From Hyphomicrobiales bacterium (GTDB lineage: Bacteria > Pseudomonadota > Alphaproteobacteria > Rhizobiales > Rhizobiaceae), in assembly GCA_017305935.1 (NCBI GenBank), contig JAFKJU010000008.1, positions 1 through 64,000 of the forward strand: a stretch of 64,000 nt of DNA, given 5' to 3'. Numbering within the stretch: the first letter of the stretch is position 1; each line of letters begins with the position of its first letter. A program made the position numbers and the translations under genes. Positions 35,816 to 47,956 of the stretch are shown in pieces. A model generated the notes under the pieces. That model was not told where the DNA came from. It made no database searches and saw only the letters and a list, made by a program, of their open reading frames with translations.

Positions 35816-36634
35816 ATGGCCTTGCAGACCCTTCCCGAGGGCGGCAGAGGCGGCTTTCCCTGGTGGCTCGCCGCGCTCGGCGCCATTGCGGTGGCGCTGG
35901 CCGCCGTCATCGCGTTGAACGGCCTCTATACCCAAGTCTTCGTCACCATATCCAAGGGCATCGGCGTGACGGTTTTCGTCACGCTGGTCGCCTTTGCGCT
36001 GGCCATGATTCTCGGCCTCGCCATCGCCCTGCTCGGTCTGTCCGACGCCCGGGCGCTGCGGGAGATCGCCCGGTTCTACATCGAGGTGATCCGTGGCATT
36101 CCGATGCTGGTGCTGTTGTTCTATATCGCCTTCGTCGGCGCTCCCGGCTTCGTGGCGCTCTACAATGCGCTGATGAGCCCGGCCATCTCCGCCGGTCTGA
36201 TCGAGGCGCTGCAGGTGCGCGACGTCTCCTTGATGTGGCGTGCGGTCTTCGCGCTGACCATCGGCTATTCCGCCTTCATTGCCGAAATTTTTCGCGCCGG
36301 CATCCAGTCCGTCGACAAGGGCCAGATCGAGGCCGCCAAGGCGCTCGGCCTGACGCGCGTGCAGCGTTTCCGCCTCGTGGTGTTCCCCCAAGCGCTGAGG
36401 GTCGTCTTCCCGCCGCTGTCGAACGATTTCGTGGCGATGGTCAAGGATTCGTCGCTGGTCTCCGTGCTCGGCGTCGCCGACATCACCCAGATGGGCAAGG
36501 TCTACGCGTCCGGCTCGTTCCGCTTCTTCGAGACCTATTCCATCGTCGCCTATGTCTATCTGGTGCTGACCATCGGCCTGTCGCTTGCGCTTCGCGGTGT
36601 CGAGAAGCGCATGCGCCGGAAGTTCGTCAGATAA
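35816..36634 (+). CDS. amino-acid ABC transporter permease
   Basis: This 272-residue HisMQ-type permease has five to six membrane segments. The EAA loop GQIEAAKALGLTRVQRFRLVVFPQALR near 175-201 is where the ATPase docks. Other family features are FYIEVIRGIPMLVLLFYIAF and VKDSSLVSVLGVADI. It serves the receptor encoded just upstream. No ATP-binding subunit follows; the next genes are on the other strand, so the ATPase must be encoded elsewhere or shared. TM1 follows a Gly-rich N-terminus. Confidence 0.92.
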   Translation: MALQTLPEGGRGGFPWWLAALGAIAVALAAVIALNGLYTQVFVTISKGIGVTVFVTLVAFALAMILGLAIALLGLSDARALREIARFYIEVIRGIPMLVLLFYIAFVGAPGFVALYNALMSPAISAGLIEALQVRDVSLMWRAVFALTIGYSAFIAEIFRAGIQSVDKGQIEAAKALGLTRVQRFRLVVFPQALRVVFPPLSNDFVAMVKDSSLVSVLGVADITQMGKVYASGSFRFFETYSIVAYVYLVLTIGLSLALRGVEKRMRRKFVR

Positions 36635-36645
36635 ACAGCGCGCGT

Positions 36646-36822
36646 TTAGCGCTGGGCTTCCAAGGCCTTCAATGCCGTCTCGCCGAAAGCCTTGGCGGCC
36701 AGTTCGGTCGGATAGCCGCTCTGCATCGGATAGGTGACGCCGCGATAGACGAGCACGAAGGCCCAGGTGCCGTTGCGCAGCAGGACGGTCTTGACGCTCG
36801 AAAGATTGGTGTTCAGCACCAT
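36646..36822 (-). CDS. small conserved-looking protein of 58 residues
   Basis: An unlisted short frame encodes 58 residues starting MVLNTNLSSVKTVLLRNG and ending TALKALEAQR, with TWAFVLVYRGVTYPMQSGYPT in the middle. AAGGA lies nine bases before the ATG, and it starts 24 bases after the META-MliC gene on the same strand, so co-transcription is likely. It has no signal peptide, membrane segment or cysteine. The beta-hairpin-plus-helix pattern looks like a real small domain. I do not recognise the family, so function is unknown. Confidence 0.6.
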   Translation of the reverse strand: MVLNTNLSSVKTVLLRNGTWAFVLVYRGVTYPMQSGYPTELAAKAFGETALKALEAQR

Positions 36823-36846
36823 GGAAATAGTCCTTTTCGTGTTGAT

Positions 36847-37545
36847 TCAGGGCGCCGGGCGGCAGGTGACACCATCGGCGTCGTCGCCGCGATAGAGATC
36901 GTAGAGCGTCGCCTCGTCCCCCTTGGCCCACCAGATATAACGGCCGCCGGCATATTTCGCGCCGGAGCCGGAAAGCACATTGGCGGCGACGACGAAATCG
37001 TCGCCGATGGTCAGCCGGGCGATCGCCACCGGGCCGGCATTGATATATTCGACATCCACCGTCTTGTCGCCGCAGGCATAACGCACCGTCTGCCGGTTGA
37101 CGCCTTCGGCGCCGGGCACGCGGATGGTGACGTCCGCCTCCTGCGTCGGCGGCGAAAGCTTCAGCACCGGCTGGTTGTCGCGGGCGATCAGGATGGTGCG
37201 GCCGTCCGTCTTCCAGCTCAGCGCCCCGTTCAGCATGTTGAAGAACTGCGCCTCCTGTTCCATGGCGGCGGGAGCGCATTTCATGCGCGTCGCGGCCGGC
37301 GGGGCGAAGCTGATCTTGTCCTTGTCGATCTGGAAGGCGCCGGAATAACGATTGCAGCCGGAATAGCCGGAAAATGTATTGTCCGGCTTGATCTCGATCA
37401 TCGCCGGCGGCGTCGGCGTCTTGGTGGTGAAGCCGAGTAGCTCGACACGCCATTGCCCGACGAGATCGTAGGGCACCGGATCGGCGGCCAGCGCCACGCC
37501 GGACGAAAGCGCCATGACGGCAAGGGAAACGAATGTTTTCAGCAT
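36847..37545 (-). CDS. exported META domain and MliC-like lysozyme-inhibitor protein
   Basis: This 232-residue secreted protein has a signal peptide of about 21 residues (cut near ALAAD). Residues about 28-130 form a META/HslJ domain with the hallmark FSGYSGCNRYSGAF and a second Cys in RMKCAPAAM. Residues about 150-230 resemble the C-type lysozyme inhibitor MliC, with VRYACGDKTVDVEYIN and AGGRYIWWAKGDEATLYD. Together this suggests an envelope protein protecting against host lysozyme or envelope stress. The ATG at 37545 is chosen; a TTG two codons upstream is the alternative. Confidence 0.82.
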   Translation of the reverse strand: MLKTFVSLAVMALSSGVALAADPVPYDLVGQWRVELLGFTTKTPTPPAMIEIKPDNTFSGYSGCNRYSGAFQIDKDKISFAPPAATRMKCAPAAMEQEAQFFNMLNGALSWKTDGRTILIARDNQPVLKLSPPTQEADVTIRVPGAEGVNRQTVRYACGDKTVDVEYINAGPVAIARLTIGDDFVVAANVLSGSGAKYAGGRYIWWAKGDEATLYDLYRGDDADGVTCRPAP

Positions 37546-37711
37546 GGACAATCCCTATGGACCGGAGATGACGCGGCCCCCATAACGGCAAAATGTGATC
37601 CGGTGAAGACGGCTAGCGAAGCAGCCGGCATGATGCAATCCCTTATCCGCTTGTTGTCAATTGCAATTCTCTGTAGAGCCATGCAAGACGACAAAAAATT
37701 GGGAAATCCGC

Positions 37712-38911
37712 ATGAAAGAGGCCGCGCCCACCAGACAGCGCCTGACCGTTCTCGGCTCGACCGGCTCCATCGGCGTCAACACGCTGGATGTGATCGGCCA
37801 GCTCGGCGGGCCGGAGCGCTTCGAGATGCTGGCGCTGACCGGAAACGGCAACATTCCGCTGCTGGCCGAACAGGCGAAACGCTGCCGCGCAAAACTCGCT
37901 GTCACCGCCGACGAGACGCGCCATGCGGAGCTGAAGGCGGCGCTGGCCGGCACCGGTATCGCCACGGCCGCCGGCCGCTCCGGCCTGATCGAGGCAGCGG
38001 AGATGGACGCCGGCTGGGTGATGGCCGCCATCGTCGGCACCGCCGGCCTTGCCCCCACCATCGCCGCCGCCAAACGTGGTGCCGATATCGCGCTCGCCAA
38101 CAAGGAATGCCTGGTCTCGGCCGGAGATCTCTTCGTCGAGGCGGTGAAGGCCGGCGGCGGCCGGCTGATCCCGGTCGACAGCGAGCATAGCGCCATCTTC
38201 CAGTCGCTGGAGGACGACCAGCGCCATGCGCTGGAGCGCATCGTCCTGACCGCCTCGGGCGGCCCGTTCCGCACCTGGACGCGCCAGCAGATGGCCGAGG
38301 TGACCGTCGCCATGGCCCGCGCCCATCCCAACTGGTCGATGGGGTTGAAGATCTCGGTCGGCAGCGCCTCTATGTTCAACAAGGCGCTGGAGATGATCGA
38401 GGCCAAGCATCTCTTCGACGTGACGCCGGAGCAGATCGAGGTGATCGTGCATCCGCAGTCGATCGTCCATTCCATGGTCGGCTATACCGACGGCTCGGTG
38501 CTCGCCCAGCTCGGCTGCCCGGACATGCGCACCGCCATCGGCTATGCCCTGACCTACCCCAAGCGCCCGAAACTGAATGTCGAGCGGCTGGATTTCGCCA
38601 AACTCGCCCGCCTCGATTTCGAGGCCCCGGATGAAGTGCGTTTCCCGTCGCTGCGCCTTGCGCGGCTGGCCTTGACCCGCGGCGGCACGCAAGGCGCGGT
38701 GATGAACGCCGCCGAGGAAGGCGCGTTCCAGGCCTTCGTCGAGGAAAAGATCGGCTTCCTCGACATGGCCGAAATCGTGGAGGAGGTCATGGAAGCCATG
38801 ACAGCCCACCCGCCTGCGGCCACGATGGAAGACGTCTTCGCCGCCGACACCGAAGCCCGCCGCCGCGCTGGCGAGATCGCCGGGCGGATTGCAGCATTCC
38901 GGAAACGCTAA
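37712..38911 (+). CDS. dxr: 1-deoxy-D-xylulose 5-phosphate reductoisomerase
   Basis: This 399-residue enzyme catalyses the committed MEP-pathway step, DXP to MEP, with NADPH and a divalent metal. The NADPH motif LGSTGSIG is near residues 14-21. ALANKECLVSAG and VDSEHSAIFQ hold substrate and metal ligands, and SMVGYTDGSVLAQLGCPDMR lies near the C-terminal domain. The ATG at 37712 gives the family N-terminus, and the frame continues upstream without a better start. It overlaps the convergent phytase-like gene by four bases. Confidence 0.95.
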   Translation: MKEAAPTRQRLTVLGSTGSIGVNTLDVIGQLGGPERFEMLALTGNGNIPLLAEQAKRCRAKLAVTADETRHAELKAALAGTGIATAAGRSGLIEAAEMDAGWVMAAIVGTAGLAPTIAAAKRGADIALANKECLVSAGDLFVEAVKAGGGRLIPVDSEHSAIFQSLEDDQRHALERIVLTASGGPFRTWTRQQMAEVTVAMARAHPNWSMGLKISVGSASMFNKALEMIEAKHLFDVTPEQIEVIVHPQSIVHSMVGYTDGSVLAQLGCPDMRTAIGYALTYPKRPKLNVERLDFAKLARLDFEAPDEVRFPSLRLARLALTRGGTQGAVMNAAEEGAFQAFVEEKIGFLDMAEIVEEVMEAMTAHPPAATMEDVFAADTEARRRAGEIAGRIAAFRKR

Positions 38912-39921
38912 AGCGCCGCCTTCTCGCTGTCCTCGTCCAGCAAGAATTCCAGCATCAGCGTCCGCTGCAGGATCGAATGATTGTCGTCTGAGACGAGGAT
39001 GACATGGGTGCGACCGTCCGCGTCCCTGAAAACGTCGATGCCTTCCATGTTGTCGATCTGGAAGCGCGTATCGGCCCGCAGCAATTCTTCGCCGTCGACC
39101 ACGGCGCCCGGGCGTATGTCGGCGGCGGCGAGCTGGCGGAGGCGCATGGCGACGCCGCTGGCCCAGGTGAAGCGCCGCTCCAGCAGCAAAAGGTCGCCGT
39201 CCGGCAGGAAGGCGGCGTCGGTGACGTCGAAACCGTCCTGCTTGCGCACCGTAAACGCGCCCTTGATCCGGCCCTCGACGACCGCGGCAAGCAGATTGCC
39301 GGCGCTATCGACGCTCTTTTCCGAGACGATGACGGTGGAGCCGGCCAGCGGCGTCCCCTCCGGCGCGACAGCCATCGCCTCGATGCCGCCATTGGAGCGC
39401 AACGAGCGGCGCGGGATGATCAGCGGCACCGAACGGTGCGGCACGGCCTGCGGCAGGTCGGAAAGCGGATAGGCATCGATGCGATGATTGCGCTCGAAGC
39501 TGACCAGCACCTCGTCTCCGCGCAACGCCATGCCCTCGGCATCCATCTCCCATTTCGAGGCATCGGGATTGCCTTTCGCATCGCGCATCGGATCGATGGT
39601 GACATCGGACAGGCCGGTGAGCCGCCCCCCGCCATCGCGCTCCAGGTTGCCCTGCAGCCAGTGCGCGGTGTCGAAGATACCGATGAAACGTTGCCCGCCA
39701 GACAGGACACGCAGCGACGACCACGCACCGAACAGCGGATCGGAAGAGGATAGCTCGAGACCGCCGAGGAAGCGCAGGCGGCCGAATTGCACGGCATCTG
39801 AACCGACCTCGAATTGACGCAACGGCCGGGCCTTGATGATGGCGGGTGCAGCCGCGGCCGGCGCGATGCCGGCCATCAGGCCAGCGGCGAGCGCCAGGAT
39901 GCGGAGAAAACCGGCCGCCAT
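38908..39921 (-). CDS. exported esterase-like activity of phytase protein
   Basis: This 337-residue protein has a signal peptide (about 1-25, GIAPAAAAPA) and a phytase-like beta-propeller domain. The conserved patterns are RFLGGLELSSSDPLFGAWSSLRV, GLSDVTIDP, RNHRIDAYPL, NGGIEAMAVAPEG, DVTDAAFLPDGDLLLLERRF and DNMEGIDVFRDADG. The name comes from the protein family; activity on phytate has not been shown for most members. It lies 11 bases downstream of cobT on the same strand and converges with dxr. Confidence 0.85.
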   Translation of the reverse strand: MAAGFLRILALAAGLMAGIAPAAAAPAIIKARPLRQFEVGSDAVQFGRLRFLGGLELSSSDPLFGAWSSLRVLSGGQRFIGIFDTAHWLQGNLERDGGGRLTGLSDVTIDPMRDAKGNPDASKWEMDAEGMALRGDEVLVSFERNHRIDAYPLSDLPQAVPHRSVPLIIPRRSLRSNGGIEAMAVAPEGTPLAGSTVIVSEKSVDSAGNLLAAVVEGRIKGAFTVRKQDGFDVTDAAFLPDGDLLLLERRFTWASGVAMRLRQLAAADIRPGAVVDGEELLRADTRFQIDNMEGIDVFRDADGRTHVILVSDDNHSILQRTLMLEFLLDEDSEKAAL

Positions 39922-39932
39922 CCGGGCGGGGC

Positions 39933-41834
39933 TCAGCCGGCGCGGCGCCCGCGCCCGGCGCGGGGATTGGCGGCCTGATCCTCGAACAGCGAGGCGAGCT
40001 GCTCGGTCATGGCGCCGGCCAGTTCGTCGGCATCGACGATGGTGACGGCGCGGCGATAGTAGCGGGTAACGTCGTGGCCGATGCCGATCGCCAGCAGTTC
40101 CACCGGCGAGCGCGTCTCGATCTGCTCGATGACGGCGCGCAGATGGCGCTCCAGATAATTGCCCGGATTGACCGACAGGGTCGAATCGTCAACCGGGGCG
40201 CCGTCCGAGATCATCATCAGGATCTTGCGCTGCTCGGAACGGTGGATCAGGCGGTTGTGCGCCCACATCAGCGCCTCGCCGTCGATGTTTTCCTTGAGCA
40301 GGCCTTCACGCATCATCAGGCCGAGATTGCGGCGCGCCCGCCGCCACGGCGCATCCGCCGACTTGTAGACGATGTGGCGCAGGTCGTTGAGTCGGCCGGG
40401 CGCCGCCGGCTTGCCGCTCGCCAGCCATTTTTCGCGCGACTGGCCGCCCTTCCACGCCTTGGTGGTGAAGCCGAGCAGCTCGACCTTGACGCCGCTGCGC
40501 TCCAGCGTCCGCGCCAGAATATCGGCGCAAGTGGCGGCAACCGTGATCGGCCGGCCGCGCATCGAGCCGGAATTGTCGATCAGCAGCGTCACGACGGTGT
40601 CGCGGAACTTGGTATCGCGCTCCATCTTGAAGGACAGCGGCTGCATCGGATCGATGATCATGCGCGGCAGGCGCGCGGTATCGAGATAACCCTCTTCGAG
40701 ATCGAAATCCCATGAGCGGTTCTGCTTGGCCATCAGGCGGCGCTGCAGGCGGTTGGCGAGGCGGCCGACCGCGCCCTGCAGATGCGCCAGCTGCTTGTCG
40801 AGGAAGGCGCGAAGACGGTCGAGTTCGGCCTCGTCGCACAGCTCCTCGGCGGTGATCTCCTCGTCGAATTCCTCGGTGAAGACGCGGTAATCGACCTTCT
40901 CGTTGAAATCGTCGAAGGGGCTGGCCGGGCGGCGGCTCTCGCCGGGAGTTTCGGAATCCTCGTCGGAATCGTCGGTCAGCTCCTCCTCGGAGATCTCGGC
41001 GCCGTCCATTTCGCCGTCATCCATCTGCTCCTGCGAGGCTTCGCTTTCCTCGGCGGGCGCGGCGTCGGAGCCGGCTTCTTCCTCGACGTTCTCGTCGCTC
41101 TGCTCGTCGCTGCGCGGCTGATCGTCGTCGTTCTCGCTGTCCTGGGAGTCCGGCTCGGTCTCCTCGTCGCCGAAATCCTCGGCCATGTCCATCGAGCTCA
41201 GCATGCCGCGCACCAGGCGCGCGAAGGATTGCTGGTCGTTCATGGCGCCGGCGAGACGGTCGAGATCCTTGCCGGCCTTCTCCTCGATGAAATTGCGCCA
41301 GAGATCGAGCACCTTGCCGGCGCTTTCCGGCGGGCGCTCGCCCGTCAGGCGTTCGCGCACCAGCATGGCCAGCGCCTCCTCGACGGGGGCGTCCTGGCGA
41401 CGGTCGACGCCGGAGAAATTCGCCTTGGCGTATTTCTCGTAATGCATGGAGGACAGGTTGGCGGCAACGCCGGCCATGCGCTGCGCGCCAATCGATTCGA
41501 CGCGCGCCTGCTCGACGGCGTCGAAGACAAGGCGAGCGTCGTTGCCCTGCGGCGCCATGGCGGTGTGCAGCTTCTGGTCATGGCAGGCGATGCGCAGCGC
41601 CATGGAATCGCCGAGCCCGCGAGTGACCGCCAGCTCATGTGCCGTCGGGCGCTTCGACAGTTCCGGCAGCCGCACGCGGTCACCGGCCATGCCCGGACGC
41701 TCGTTGGCGAAGGACACCTCGACATTGACCCGGCCGGCAACGGAACGGACGCAGCCGCCGATCGCCCGGCGCAGCGGCTCCATATCCACCGGCCCGCCGG
41801 ATTTGCTCTTCGAATTATCGCCTCGACCTGCCAT
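39933..41834 (-). CDS. cobT: cobaltochelatase subunit CobT
   Basis: This 633-residue protein, with CobS, forms the AAA+ motor that drives CobN to insert cobalt into hydrogenobyrinic acid diamide in aerobic B12 synthesis. A highly acidic Asp/Glu-rich linker lies in the middle (about 215-325). The C-terminal von Willebrand A domain has the MIDAS motif DNSGSM and a later SDGAPVDD. cobS is 49 bases upstream on the same strand. cobN is not in the window. Confidence 0.95.
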   Translation of the reverse strand: MAGRGDNSKSKSGGPVDMEPLRRAIGGCVRSVAGRVNVEVSFANERPGMAGDRVRLPELSKRPTAHELAVTRGLGDSMALRIACHDQKLHTAMAPQGNDARLVFDAVEQARVESIGAQRMAGVAANLSSMHYEKYAKANFSGVDRRQDAPVEEALAMLVRERLTGERPPESAGKVLDLWRNFIEEKAGKDLDRLAGAMNDQQSFARLVRGMLSSMDMAEDFGDEETEPDSQDSENDDDQPRSDEQSDENVEEEAGSDAAPAEESEASQEQMDDGEMDGAEISEEELTDDSDEDSETPGESRRPASPFDDFNEKVDYRVFTEEFDEEITAEELCDEAELDRLRAFLDKQLAHLQGAVGRLANRLQRRLMAKQNRSWDFDLEEGYLDTARLPRMIIDPMQPLSFKMERDTKFRDTVVTLLIDNSGSMRGRPITVAATCADILARTLERSGVKVELLGFTTKAWKGGQSREKWLASGKPAAPGRLNDLRHIVYKSADAPWRRARRNLGLMMREGLLKENIDGEALMWAHNRLIHRSEQRKILMMISDGAPVDDSTLSVNPGNYLERHLRAVIEQIETRSPVELLAIGIGHDVTRYYRRAVTIVDADELAGAMTEQLASLFEDQAANPRAGRGRRAG

Positions 41835-41883
41835 GATCCGTCTTCATTCCCGAGCGCTCTTTCGAACGCCCCTACCTTGGTTT

Positions 41884-42867
41884 TTACGCGCTCAGAACGA
41901 TGTTCGCGGCGCTTTCCTTGAGTTCGACGCCGAAGGCGCGCTGGTAATGCTCGGCCACCAGCGCCCGCTCCAGCTCGTCGCACTTGTTGAGGAAGGTGAC
42001 GCGGAAGGCCATGGCGACGTCGCCGAAGATGGCGGCGTTTTCCGCCCAGGTGATGACGGTACGCGGGCTCATCACCGTCGACAGGTCGCCATTGACGAAG
42101 GCGGCGCGGGTGAGATCGGCAACGCGGACCATCTTCGACACGGCGTCCCGGCCGCCGGTGAAATTCTTCACCTTGGCGAGGACGATGTCGACTTCCTTGT
42201 CATGCGGCAGATAGTTCAGCGTGGTGACGATCGACCAGCGGTCCATCTGCGCCTGGTTGATCTGCTGCGTGCCATGATAGAGGCCGGTTGTGTCGCCGAG
42301 GCCGACCGTGTTGGCGGTGGCGAACAGGCGGAAGGCCGGATGCGGGCGGATGACACGGCTCTGGTCGAGCAGGGTCAGGCGGCCCGACGATTCCAGCACA
42401 CGCTGGATGACGAACATCACGTCCGGGCGGCCAGCATCGTATTCGTCGAAAACGAGCGCGACATTGTGCTGGTAGGCCCAGGGCAGGATGCCGTCCTTGA
42501 ATTCGGTGACCTGCAGCCCGTCCTTGACGACGATGGCGTCCTTGCCGACCAGATCGATACGGCTGACATGGCTGTCGAGGTTGACGCGCACGCAGGGCCA
42601 GTTGAGGCGGGCGGCGACCTGCTCGATATGCGTCGACTTGCCGGTGCCGTGGAAGCCGGAGACCATCACGCGGCGGTTATGGGCAAAACCGGCGAGAATG
42701 GCGAGCGTCGTGTCGCGGTCGAAGAGGTAATCCGGGTCGAGGTCGGGGACGTAGGGGTCGCCCTTCGAATAGGCCGGCACGCGGATGTCGGTGTCAATGC
42801 CGAAAACCTCCCGGACGGAAACGGTGGTGTCCGGCAGGTTCGAATAATCGAGTTCAGTCTTGCTCAT
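41884..42867 (-). CDS. cobS: cobaltochelatase subunit CobS
   Basis: This 327-residue AAA+ ATPase of the MoxR-like class has Walker [10 protein letters not shown] at residues 71-79, Walker [11 protein letters not shown] near 133-142, and sensor/finger motifs [11 protein letters not shown] near 186-196. It pairs with CobT as the chelatase motor. The ATG at 42867 gives the family N-terminus [26 protein letters not shown] see no B12 riboswitch in the 108 bases upstream. Confidence 0.95.
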   Translation of the reverse strand: MSKTELDYSNLPDTTVSVREVFGIDTDIRVPAYSKGDPYVPDLDPDYLFDRDTTLAILAGFAHNRRVMVSGFHGTGKSTHIEQVAARLNWPCVRVNLDSHVSRIDLVGKDAIVVKDGLQVTEFKDGILPWAYQHNVALVFDEYDAGRPDVMFVIQRVLESSGRLTLLDQSRVIRPHPAFRLFATANTVGLGDTTGLYHGTQQINQAQMDRWSIVTTLNYLPHDKEVDIVLAKVKNFTGGRDAVSKMVRVADLTRAAFVNGDLSTVMSPRTVITWAENAAIFGDVAMAFRVTFLNKCDELERALVAEHYQRAFGVELKESAANIVLSA

Positions 42868-42975
42868 TCTGTCTCCAAGGCGGGCGCTGCCGCCCGGCCG
42901 CATCGGTCGCTTGCATGTCTTAAACGGCGTCACGCGGCGGGATAAGGTCGGTGACGCAATGAACCTTTGTGTCCC

Positions 42976-43599
42976 TTAGCAGAAACCGGCCTGCTTTAAC
43001 AATTGATATGCTTGTATAACAGCACGAAAACGTTCTTCCGAGCCGCGATCGCCGCCATTGGCGTCGGGATGGTGCTTCTTGACCAGCGCCTTGTAGGCGC
43101 GCTTGATGTCGTCGGCGGTGGCCGTGGCGCCGAGACCGAGCGTGTCATAGGCCTTGGCCTCCAGCGTCTTGAGTTTTCGCTCGCGCGAGGGCCGCGCCGT
43201 CGGCCCGCCCTCGCCGCTGACGAAGCCGAAGGGGTCCTTCATGCGCGCATGCATGCCGGCCGTGCCCGAACGCATCTCGGAATGAACAGGCCCGGCCTTC
43301 GACGCGCGGTTGACGCCGATCGTCCAGGTCGGGCGATGACCGGTCACCGCTTCCTTCTGGTAGCGGGCGATCTCGGTATCCGAAAGGCCGGAAAAATAAT
43401 TGTAGCCCTTGTTGTATTCCTTCACATGCTCGAAGCAGAACAGAAAGAACTGGCCCTCGGCATTGCGGCCCACGGGGGCGCGATGCGCGCCCTTCTGCTC
43501 GCACCCGTCCCACTGACAGGTCGGGCCGACGGGTTCGGCTTGCTGCTCCCGCTTCCGGCGGGTGCGGATACGGTCGTATATTTTTGAATCAAATCGCAT
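42976..43599 (-). CDS. DnaJ-domain co-chaperone-like protein
   Basis: This 207-residue protein has its J-domain at the C-terminus (about 145-205), with AYDTLGLGATATADDIKRAYKALVKKHHPDANGGD holding the essential HPD. The N-terminal part contains CQWDGC and, later, CFEHVKEYNKGYNYFSGL, a possible zinc site of CX4C-CX2H type. This layout is a rhizobial J-protein group without known client and unlike canonical DnaJ. The ATG at 43599 gives MRFDSKIYDRIRTRRKREQ; the frame is open further upstream. It is divergent from bolA. Confidence 0.85.
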   Translation of the reverse strand: MRFDSKIYDRIRTRRKREQQAEPVGPTCQWDGCEQKGAHRAPVGRNAEGQFFLFCFEHVKEYNKGYNYFSGLSDTEIARYQKEAVTGHRPTWTIGVNRASKAGPVHSEMRSGTAGMHARMKDPFGFVSGEGGPTARPSRERKLKTLEAKAYDTLGLGATATADDIKRAYKALVKKHHPDANGGDRGSEERFRAVIQAYQLLKQAGFC

Positions 43600-43759
43600 G
43601 GACGAATTATGGTACGGCATCATCGGCACAACAAGAATTGACAATCGGGAATGTTGCTGGCTTTTTGGGACCATTTTCCCGAGATTACGGACTGCGCCGC
43701 CGGGCGGCCGCGAAAACTGCCGCGGCGTTCGAACGGCGCCATGAAAAGGTATGTCGCAC

Positions 43760-44041
43760 ATGTCCCTGAAGGACCGCATCGAGGCGAAACTGATCGCGGC
43801 ATTTGCGCCGGAGCGGCTCGCCGTCATCAATGAAAGCCATTTGCATGCGGGACATCAGCCCGATATCACCGGCGAGGGTGAAACCCATATGCGCGTGCGT
43901 CTCGTCTCGGCGCAGTTTACCGGCATGGGCCGGCTGCAACGCCACCGCGCCGTCACCGAGCTTCTGAAGCCGGAACTCGATGCCGGGCTGCATGCGCTGG
44001 CCATCGAACCGGCCGCCCCCGGAGAGCCGACACGCTGGTGA
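43760..44041 (+). CDS. bolA: BolA family protein
   Basis: This 93-residue stress-morphogen family protein usually partners a monothiol glutaredoxin in Fe-S cluster handling. Family motifs are INESHLHAGHQPDITGEGETHMRVRLVS and RHRAVTELLKPEL, ending in a HALAIEP strand. The histidine-rich HLHAGH loop holds the expected cluster ligand. The ATG at 43760 has AAGG ten bases upstream; the ATG at 43751 is too close to it. The 160-base divergent gap to the DnaJ-like gene contains no recognised site. Confidence 0.92.
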   Translation: MSLKDRIEAKLIAAFAPERLAVINESHLHAGHQPDITGEGETHMRVRLVSAQFTGMGRLQRHRAVTELLKPELDAGLHALAIEPAAPGEPTRW

Positions 44042-44089
44042 ATATGGGAAGCGAATTCGTCGTTTCCAAGGATCGGCACATTGAAATTG

Positions 44090-44124
44090 CAAAGAAAAAC
44101 CGTCCGCAACTTGGTTGCGGACGG
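44090..44124 (-). terminator. intrinsic terminator of the glp operon
   Basis: CCGTCCGCAAC at 44100-44110 pairs perfectly with GTTGCGGACGG at 44114-44124. Read leftward it is followed by TTTTTCTTTGC. It lies 27 bases beyond the glpV stop and closes the operon. Confidence 0.9.
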
Positions 44125-44151
44125 CCTTGCATTCTCAAGGGATAAGCCGGC

Positions 44152-45876
<1,725 letters not shown>

Positions 45877-45960
45877 ACTCATCCTCCCTAAGGTTGTTGC
45901 GATTGCAGTTCCCACCGGAGCGGCCGTCGACATTGGCCTCCCCCGCATTTCCGCTTGGCC

Positions 45961-46242
45961 TCAGACCGTCTTGAACACCGCGATGGCGTAAACGAGGCTG
46001 AGGGCAAGAGCCCACCACAGGTTGGGCCCGACCAGGCCCAGCCATGCGAGATGAATAAAAGCGCTGCCGAGCAGCGAAATGAACAGGCGGTCGCCGCGCG
46101 TCGTCGTAAAGCGCAGGATGCCGACCCGCGGATTGCCGCCGGGCGAGATGAATTCCCATATTCCCATCGCCGCGATGAGGAGCGCGATGCCGATGAAGAA
46201 CAGCGCCGTCGGCAGCGTCCAGGCCATCCAGGAAAAGTTCAT
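45961..46242 (-). CDS. glpU: DUF2160 small membrane protein GlpU
   Basis: This 93-residue protein has two clear membrane segments (about 8-33 and 62-90) separated by a loop with ISPGGNPRVGILRFTTTRGDRLFI. The DUF2160 family occurs only beside this type of glycerol transporter, where it is named glpU; its role is unknown. It is 15 bases downstream of glpQ. Confidence 0.85.
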   Translation of the reverse strand: MNFSWMAWTLPTALFFIGIALLIAAMGIWEFISPGGNPRVGILRFTTTRGDRLFISLLGSAFIHLAWLGLVGPNLWWALALSLVYAIAVFKTV

Positions 46243-46257
46243 GGGTCGTCCTCCCCG

Positions 46258-47076
<819 letters not shown>

Positions 47077-47086
47077 GGGATTCTCC

Positions 47087-47953
<867 letters not shown>

Positions 47954-47956
47954 GGG

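Noticed and set aside
42868-42975. B12 riboswitch before cobS
   Set aside because: There is no B12-box-like sequence, and the space is too short for a cobalamin aptamer.
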